Of a DNA stretch of 41,659 nt, positions 36,358 to 41,659 are shown piece by piece (position 1 is the first letter of the stretch; each line of letters starts with the position of its first letter). The position numbers and the translations under genes were made by a program. The notes under the pieces are model-generated. The model saw nothing but the letters and a program-made list of their open reading frames with translations, made no database searches and had not been told where the DNA came from. The stretch comes from Actinomycetota bacterium (GTDB lineage: Bacteria; Actinomycetota; Acidimicrobiia; Acidimicrobiales; Ilumatobacteraceae), in assembly GCA_009927665.1 (NCBI GenBank), contig RFMM01000109.1:1-41659 (forward strand), in the 5' to 3' direction.

Positions 36358-36392
36358 GTCGAGCACGACGCACCGCGTCGAAGGCGCTCGAC
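36358..36392. other. Nested hairpin in infC leader region
   Basis: GTCGAGC-A-CGACGC-ACC-GCGTCG-AAGGC-GCTCGAC: 6-bp inner and 7-bp outer perfect stems. Confidence 0.6.
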
Positions 36393-36529
36393 CCACACCC
36401 ACTCACCAACCGACATCGCTGCCTTCGTTGGAATCTTGTGGCGAGGTGGAAAGGTGGCTTGCGCCTCCGATCACTTTGCCTTGCGTTGGCCGCCGAAACG
36501 GTGGCAACGCCTCCAATAGCGTAGCGGCG

Positions 36530-36877
36530 ATGAGTGACGACTTCCTTGGCGACGAACTCGACGGCAGCGGTCATGCCGACGGTGATTCGACCGCGTTGTC
36601 TGAAGCACAGGCCGCACTCGATGACGCCCGCCGCCGCATCGCCGAGGCACCCGCCCAGGTCGTCGTGGTCAACCACGTGATGGGGCTCTACGAACTCGCG
36701 GCGATTCACCTGTCGTCGACTCCCCCGAAACTCACTGAGGCGTCGCTGGCAATCGACGCCATGGCCGCCATAGTCGAACGGCTGGGTGAACGACTCGGCG
36801 AGCACACCGAAACCATGCGCGATGCGCTGGGCAACATTCAGATGGTTTTTGTCGCGCTGCAATCGAAACAGGGGTAG
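36530..36877 (+). CDS. DUF1844-like protein
   Basis: VVVVNHVMGLYELAAIHLSSTPPKLTEASLAIDAMAAIVERLGERLGEHTETMRDALGNIQMVFVAL; next to infC as DUF1844 genes often are in actinobacteria. Confidence 0.7.
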   Translation: MSDDFLGDELDGSGHADGDSTALSEAQAALDDARRRIAEAPAQVVVVNHVMGLYELAAIHLSSTPPKLTEASLAIDAMAAIVERLGERLGEHTETMRDALGNIQMVFVALQSKQG

Positions 36878-36905
36878 CGAACACCCGCTTGGTACTGTCG
36901 CCGCC

Positions 36906-38098
36906 ATGGAGATTGTGCTCACCGTTGCTGTTGTCATCCTCACTGCTGTCGTGGTCTTTCAGGCTCGGCGTAAGCCAGCGTCGACGCCAGCCGTCACAAC
37001 GCCCCCGGTGTCACCCGACGACCTCACCACTCGCGTCGAGCTCGCCGCACAAAAGGCGCTCAACGACGCCGTCGCTCGCCTCAGCACCCAAGCCGAACAA
37101 GATCGCCAAGAGGCGATTCGTCTGGCCACCGAAACGGTTACCAAACAGAGCAACGATCTACTCGGAGCCAAGGCGCAAGTCATTGACGCGACATTGAAGG
37201 GCGTCACGCAAGACGTCACCAAGCGTCTATCAGAGATCAATACCGAATTGCAGAACCTTCGTGAGTCAAGCAGTAAGCAATACGGCAGTGTCGAAGAAGC
37301 CGTCTCGGCACTCGCCAAACGCACCGACAATCTCAAAGACATTCTCTCCAACTCACAGAAACGCGGTCAATGGGGAGAGCGCCTGGCAGAAGACATCCTT
37401 CGCTCTGCTGGGTTCGTTGAAGGAAAGAACTACTCCAAACAACAACAAATCGAGGGCGGCGGAAAGCCGGACTACCGGTTCGAGATGCCACCTGATCGGG
37501 TGCTGTTCATGGACGTCAAGTTTCCGCTCGACCAATACTCGCTCTACATCGCCGCCGAAGACGAAGCCGTGCGAGCAAACGCCAAAGTGCAGTTTCTCAG
37601 TGCTTACACGGCCACATCTCTGCGCTCGCCAAGCGTGAGTATGTCGACAAGGCCGAGAACAACACCATCGACTACGTGCTCATGTTCGTGCCGAATGAGA
37701 GCATCAGTTCATTCGTGCACGAAGCTGATCCCGAATTGATTGATACGGCGCTTGAACAAAAGGTAGTGCTCTGCACACCACTTACCCTGTACGCCTTCCT
37801 CGTTGTCATTCGCCAGGCCACTGACAGCTTTCATACCGAGAAAAACGCGGCTGACATCATGCGGCGAATCAACCTGTTTCACAAAGAGTGGGACAACTAC
37901 ACCAAAGCTGTCGACACCGTCGAAGACCAGTTCAAGAAGCTGGTCAGCGCAATTGAGTCGATCAACAAAGATGGCACCCGATTCAAGAAGCTCAACGTGC
38001 AGGTGCGGGAAATCGAGAAGATTCGCAAGCGTGAGGGCATCGCCGAAGTCGATGCTGCAGTTGCAGAAACTCTCGAACTCGAGTCAGGCGACGAGTAA
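36906..38098 (+). pseudogene. rmuC: RmuC family protein, interrupted by a -1 frameshift near 37610
   Basis: Frame A: N-terminal TM, coiled coil and GQWGERLAEDILRSAGFVEGKNYSKQQQIEGGGKPDYRFEMPPDRVLFMDVKFPLDQY...FLSAYT; frame B resumes at HISALAKREYVDKAENNTIDYVLMFVPNESISSFVHEADPELIDTALEQKVVLCTPLTLYAFL. Inserting one G at 37610-37611 restores the frame. Confidence 0.9.
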
Positions 38099-38156
38099 AG
38101 CGCGAATCAGCCATGCGATTCGGAGCTCGCGGTTCGCTGTTGACGGCGACCACGGC

Positions 38157-39965
38157 TCAGCTGCGCGGCGTCAGCCAGTACTTCCAGATCATCACCATCG
38201 CTGCGGTGTCGAGCCCGCAGTAGCGGTAGAGGTCGATCGCCAGCTGCTCGCGGTGCGCATCGTCTCCCCGCCTCGTGCCATAGATCAGATCTTGATACGC
38301 CCGCATCGCACCGACACCGTTGGTGACGCCACCACCATCGCCCTCATCTTCTGAGGTCTCTGCCAGCAGGTCGGTGGTCTCTGCGCGCACCAACGTTTGA
38401 TATGGGTCGATTGGCTGACCGTCTTCGCCGGGCCTGTAATACTGACGAAACCACGGATGCGACCAGAGTTCGCTCGCCTCTGACCAGACGGCATCAAGCA
38501 CCTTTTTGATCGAGTGACTGCCGCCCATCTTCGGGTGGCAGAAGAACCGCTTAGAGAGCTCAAGCATGTCGACGAGGCGTGGCCCGTCGGGCATGTCTTT
38601 TTCTTTCTCGTCGGGGCCGGCAAGCGGCCCGACCACACCCTGAAACCACGCGGCGAGCGACGCATCGAGCAACCCGCGTTCGCGCAACTGGCGACGCACG
38701 CCACGCAAGGTCGACTTTTCGTAGTGGCTCCACACCAGCACCGTGCCGCGCTCGCCGATGGCGTTGCGCAACTCGCGAATGAATTCTTCATTGGGGTATA
38801 CGTCTCGCAGATTGAGCCATTGCGAATGCTGTAGCTCGGTCGCATCGGGCGAAGTCAGCGTGTGGCAGCTGAATTGAAATGCCACCTGCTCGTAGGGCTT
38901 CATGCCGGGCAGATACGGCACGGGTATTCGCGACGCTTCAAAGTCGATGAAGTGCAGCGGATACTCCAGTGACTGCAGTTTCTCGACGAGTTCTGGCTCT
39001 TGCACCGGCTTGTTGGTGCGCAACGTCTGCACGTGGTGTCGACGCGGCGGGCCGTATGACTTGCCACCCTCAATCACTGCGTCGGGAATGTTCGCGAGCT
39101 CATAGTCGCGCCGGTCGAGCATTGCTGCTACAGCCGCGCCAAGTTCTTTGCCTCGAATGCCGTGCGGCAGGTCAATGACGTGTGCCCCACTCGGCGGGGT
39201 CTCACCCCAGCACTCGTTGAAACCGTTTGGCGCAAGGTGTGCACCGCGAAACTCACACTTCTTACACGGGTTTGCGGTGAGTGCGGGCGTGATGTCGGGT
39301 CGCTTGCCGTCCATGAACTCGAGCAGCATCGCCGCCGATTCGACTACCTCATTCATGAGGAGGTCAACGACGGCGGTGCAGTCGATGAACTCAAGAAAGT
39401 GATCGGCTGCGAGGGCCTTTGCGTCACCGGTGAACACAGCGCGGGGCTTGCTGCGATCAGCGTCGTCGTCAAGCAGATCGATGTTGGCGTAGATCGCTTC
39501 GAGGTTGCTTGGCTTGGTCTTGTTTACCATGCACAATTTCGGCGTGATCTGTAGACCTGGGTTGGCGGCCCGTGCGACCATCACCTGAAACGTGATGTCG
39601 AGCAAGTACTCACGCCAGTTGCCGAGTATCTCACCGTTCGTGCCGAAGAATTGTGCTGGGTCACCCGACTCGACACTTTTGGCCTTGATTTCCGTCAGCG
39701 TGGCGTGCTTGCCATCGGTCTCCCAACCATCGACGCGTGCGCTGTAGCGACCGTGCGTGAACGTCTCTTCAAACGTCGCGGCAGGATTGCGCTGCAACAT
39801 CACTGCGTGGGCGATGGCCTCGACCATGAATCCACCCTCGGCAAAGAACTCGAGCATCTCGTTGTCTTGCAGCGTGCTCGGGTACTTGGCCTTGTAGTAC
39901 CGCAGCTTGAACGGGCAGTCGCAGCCGAGTTTGAAGTTCGATTTGGTCAGGTGGTGTTGGGTCAT
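38157..39965 (-). CDS. DUF2779-type protein: Cas4-like PD-(D/E)XK domain with Cys cluster fused to RNase H-like exonuclease domain
   Basis: HLTKSNFKLGCDCPFKLRYYKAKYP..., ARVDGWE...LTEIKAKS, NPCKKCEFRGAHLAPNGFNECW, YPLHFIDFEASRIPVPYLPGMKPYEQVAFQFSCH, YRYCGLDTAAMVMIWKYW. Confidence 0.85.
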   Translation of the reverse strand: MTQHHLTKSNFKLGCDCPFKLRYYKAKYPSTLQDNEMLEFFAEGGFMVEAIAHAVMLQRNPAATFEETFTHGRYSARVDGWETDGKHATLTEIKAKSVESGDPAQFFGTNGEILGNWREYLLDITFQVMVARAANPGLQITPKLCMVNKTKPSNLEAIYANIDLLDDDADRSKPRAVFTGDAKALAADHFLEFIDCTAVVDLLMNEVVESAAMLLEFMDGKRPDITPALTANPCKKCEFRGAHLAPNGFNECWGETPPSGAHVIDLPHGIRGKELGAAVAAMLDRRDYELANIPDAVIEGGKSYGPPRRHHVQTLRTNKPVQEPELVEKLQSLEYPLHFIDFEASRIPVPYLPGMKPYEQVAFQFSCHTLTSPDATELQHSQWLNLRDVYPNEEFIRELRNAIGERGTVLVWSHYEKSTLRGVRRQLRERGLLDASLAAWFQGVVGPLAGPDEKEKDMPDGPRLVDMLELSKRFFCHPKMGGSHSIKKVLDAVWSEASELWSHPWFRQYYRPGEDGQPIDPYQTLVRAETTDLLAETSEDEGDGGGVTNGVGAMRAYQDLIYGTRRGDDAHREQLAIDLYRYCGLDTAAMVMIWKYWLTPRS

Positions 39966-40091
39966 GTGGGCTCCGGGGTGAGACGGGCATCGGGCCCGAT
40001 TCCTCACCTTACGCATGGGGCATCACACGCTGTGACAGGCATGGCGCAGACTTCCCGGAATTCGACAGATCACGAGCTGTGCTGCGGGCCG

Positions 40092-40184
40092 CGTCACACC
40101 CGCCCTGCGATCGAGCCGTCACACCCGCCCTGCGATCGAGCCGTCACACCCGCCCTGCGAAGGTGCGTAACACCCTCGTGGCAC
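40092..40184. repeat. 25-bp tandem repeat, 3 copies plus a diverged fourth unit
   Basis: CGTCACACCCGCCCTGCGATCGAGC at 40092-40116 and 40117-40141, CGTCACACCCGCCCTGCGAAGGTGC at 40142-40166, then CGTAACACCCTCGTGGCAC. Confidence 0.92.
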
Positions 40185-40303
40185 GATTGCCATGGCGTCG
40201 GAAACGGCGTCACTTCATCCAGACGACCTGAGGGGCCCGGCCCGTTGAAGGTCACCAACCGACTTCGAGTCGGTGGTAACGCCGGATGCGATGAGGAGAC
40301 ATC

Positions 40304-40780
40304 ATGACCACCAGCAATGACCCCACCAACCCCGCACCGATCGACGGTGTCGACCCGAGCCAGTTCCTTTGGCAACTCACTCGGGCGCACGTCGACAAGG
40401 TGCTGCACTACACCCACTACATTCCGATTGGCAGGGGCTTCACCCAGAAGTTCCTCGCGCTCGAGTATCCGGGGTGGACTCTCGGCCAGTTGATCGGCTT
40501 GTTTGACGACGCGGGTATTCGCATTGCCCCGGCGGAGAACGAAGGCGCGTCAGGCGCACCGCACGGCGGACGATGCCACTGGCAAGTGGAAGCGTTCTAC
40601 TTCAGCGATGCCACCACCTATCACGTGGTGTGGAACCGTGAACTTCCCTTCGACAAGGACTTCCTCGCCATGAAGTGCCAGACGGCGCCTGCCGGCGAGG
40701 GTCCGCGTGGCGGCAAGGTGATCACAGCAGTCGCAGCACCTCGCCCGGTCGACTTGTCGGGAAAGAAGTTCTTCGACTGA
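40304..40780 (+). CDS. Hypothetical protein, 158 aa
   Basis: GAGGAG SD upstream of ATG; MTTSNDPTNPAPIDGVDPSQFLWQLTRAHVDKVLHYTHYIPIGRGFTQKFLALEYPGWTLGQLIGLFDDAGIRIAPAENEG...; no family recognised. Confidence 0.75.
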   Translation: MTTSNDPTNPAPIDGVDPSQFLWQLTRAHVDKVLHYTHYIPIGRGFTQKFLALEYPGWTLGQLIGLFDDAGIRIAPAENEGASGAPHGGRCHWQVEAFYFSDATTYHVVWNRELPFDKDFLAMKCQTAPAGEGPRGGKVITAVAAPRPVDLSGKKFFD

Positions 40781-40860
40781 CGACGAGATTCTGCGCGACA
40801 CGGGTGAGGCACAACAGCGTCACCTTCGTGCGTAACAACGGTGTGGCACACTCGAGGCAG

Positions 40861-41504
40861 ATGAAGGAGAAGATTCCGCCGCGTTGGCAACCAGGTATCG
40901 CGTTGCATTGCGCTTACATGGTTGCCGCGCGCGAGTTCGCCGGCATCAGCCGCAAGGGCGGTGATATTCCCTATCTCTCGCACCTCATGGCGGTGTCGGC
41001 GTTGGTGATGGAACACGGCGGCACCGAAGATCAGGCCGCCGCTGCCCTGCTGCACGACGTGCTCGAAGACAGTAAAGATGTCTCGGTGAATCGCTGACCT
41101 GGGAACTGATGGCCGCCGAGGTGCCTGCCGAGTCGGCGCACAACATCGTTGCAATCGTGCAGGGCACGAGCGACGGTGTCTACGGCCAAGAGCGAACCGA
41201 AGCGACCTGGCACGAACGAAAGACTGCGTATCACCGACACTTGGCAGCCAAGCCGTCTGATGATCCCTCGATTTTGGTTTCACTCGCCGACAAGGTGCAC
41301 AATGCCGAGTCAACCCTCGTGCAGGTGCGCGCTGGTGAGACGCTCGATGACATCTTCGCCAACTTCAACACCGGTCGAGTAGGTCAAGAGATGAACTACC
41401 GCGGCTTGCTCGCAGCGTTCAAGAAGCACGCCACCAGCAACCCAAGCCTCACACGACTCGTCACCCGGCTCGAGCGAGCCATCGAGGAGATCTTCACCCC
41501 ATAA
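40861..41504 (+). pseudogene. HD-domain hydrolase (RelA/SpoT-type HD, MESH1-like), interrupted by a -1 frameshift near 41085
   Basis: Frame A: IPYLSHLMAVSALVMEHGGTEDQAAAALLHDVLEDSKDVS; frame B: GESLTWELMAAEVPAESAHNIVAIVQGTSDG...ILVSLADKVHNAESTLVQVRAG. Inserting one G at 41085-41086 restores DVSGESLTWELM. Confidence 0.85.
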
Positions 41505-41521
41505 CGAAAGAGAGGCCCGCC

Positions 41522-41659
41522 ATCAACCGCGTCGACGAACACCCCTTTGAGCAGATTCGCCGGCTTCTCGCCTCGCGAATCGGACCCGAACTGCCCCGAG
41601 AAGTCATTGACGACTGGCCCGATGCCGAAACGATCGACATCACCATCGACAACACCGCC
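41522..41659 (+). CDS. Partial ORF running off right edge
   Basis: Open frame (I)NRVDEHPFEQIRRLLASRIGPELPREVIDDWPDAETIDITIDNTA; SD-like AGAGAGG upstream but no ATG/GTG/TTG at the expected place; start unresolved. Confidence 0.35.
   Translation, partial: MNRVDEHPFEQIRRLLASRIGPELPREVIDDWPDAETIDITIDNTA

Noticed and set aside
36950-37610. Programmed ribosomal frameshift in rmuC
   Set aside because: No convincing slippery heptamer or downstream stimulatory structure seen; one missing G is the simpler explanation, and the HD gene has the same type of lesion.
40092-40166. Possible CRISPR array
   Set aside because: 25-bp units are directly contiguous with no spacers; only three copies and no cas genes. 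It is a tandem repeat.
40179-40195. Sigma-54 -24/-12 promoter (TGGCAC...TTGC)
   Set aside because: TGGCACGATTGCC has the wrong spacing between the TGGCAC and TTGC-like elements; no enhancer-binding regulator in the window.

Overview
High-GC actinobacterial chromosomal DNA; gene content and style suggest an Acidimicrobiia-like lineage, which is inference only. No rRNA, tRNA, CRISPR array or transposase was recognised. Left to right: tyrS (truncated at the left edge); a thioesterase; a HepT/MntA-like pair; a secreted M14 peptidase coupled to an arginine operon (argC-B-D-F-R-H, minus strand) with two tandem ARG-box-like palindromes at its promoter; an SbtA-type transporter; a YqgE/AlgH protein; a heliorhodopsin; pheST; and a ~13 kb overlapping-gene catabolic/transport island. 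The island holds a LacI regulator, HpsN/HisD-like dehydrogenase, bicupin, ABC sugar-type transporter, SnoaL-like proteins, an epoxyalkane:CoM-transferase/MetE-like enzyme and an HpaI-type aldolase. After it come a two-component system/MsrA/rhodanese operon divergent from an ApbE/ferric-reductase-like module; infC-rpmI-rplT with an rRNA methyltransferase; a DUF1844-like gene; rmuC (frameshifted); a DUF2779 nuclease; and an HD-domain gene (frameshifted). Most notable observations: (i) the uncharacterised SnoaL-rich island with a matched pair of LacI operators, each sitting in the spacer of a promoter; (ii) a heliorhodopsin with retinal Lys and counterion Glu conserved; (iii) a HepT toxin whose AMPylation-acceptor Tyr is Phe, paired with an MntA lacking its catalytic motif; (iv) infC apparently starting at AUA, overlapping the stop of a tiny leader ORF (AUAA); (v) recurrent TANNNT boxes 6-7 nt upstream of start codons, suggesting leaderless transcription. 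All family calls come from reading the translations by eye; no database search was run.
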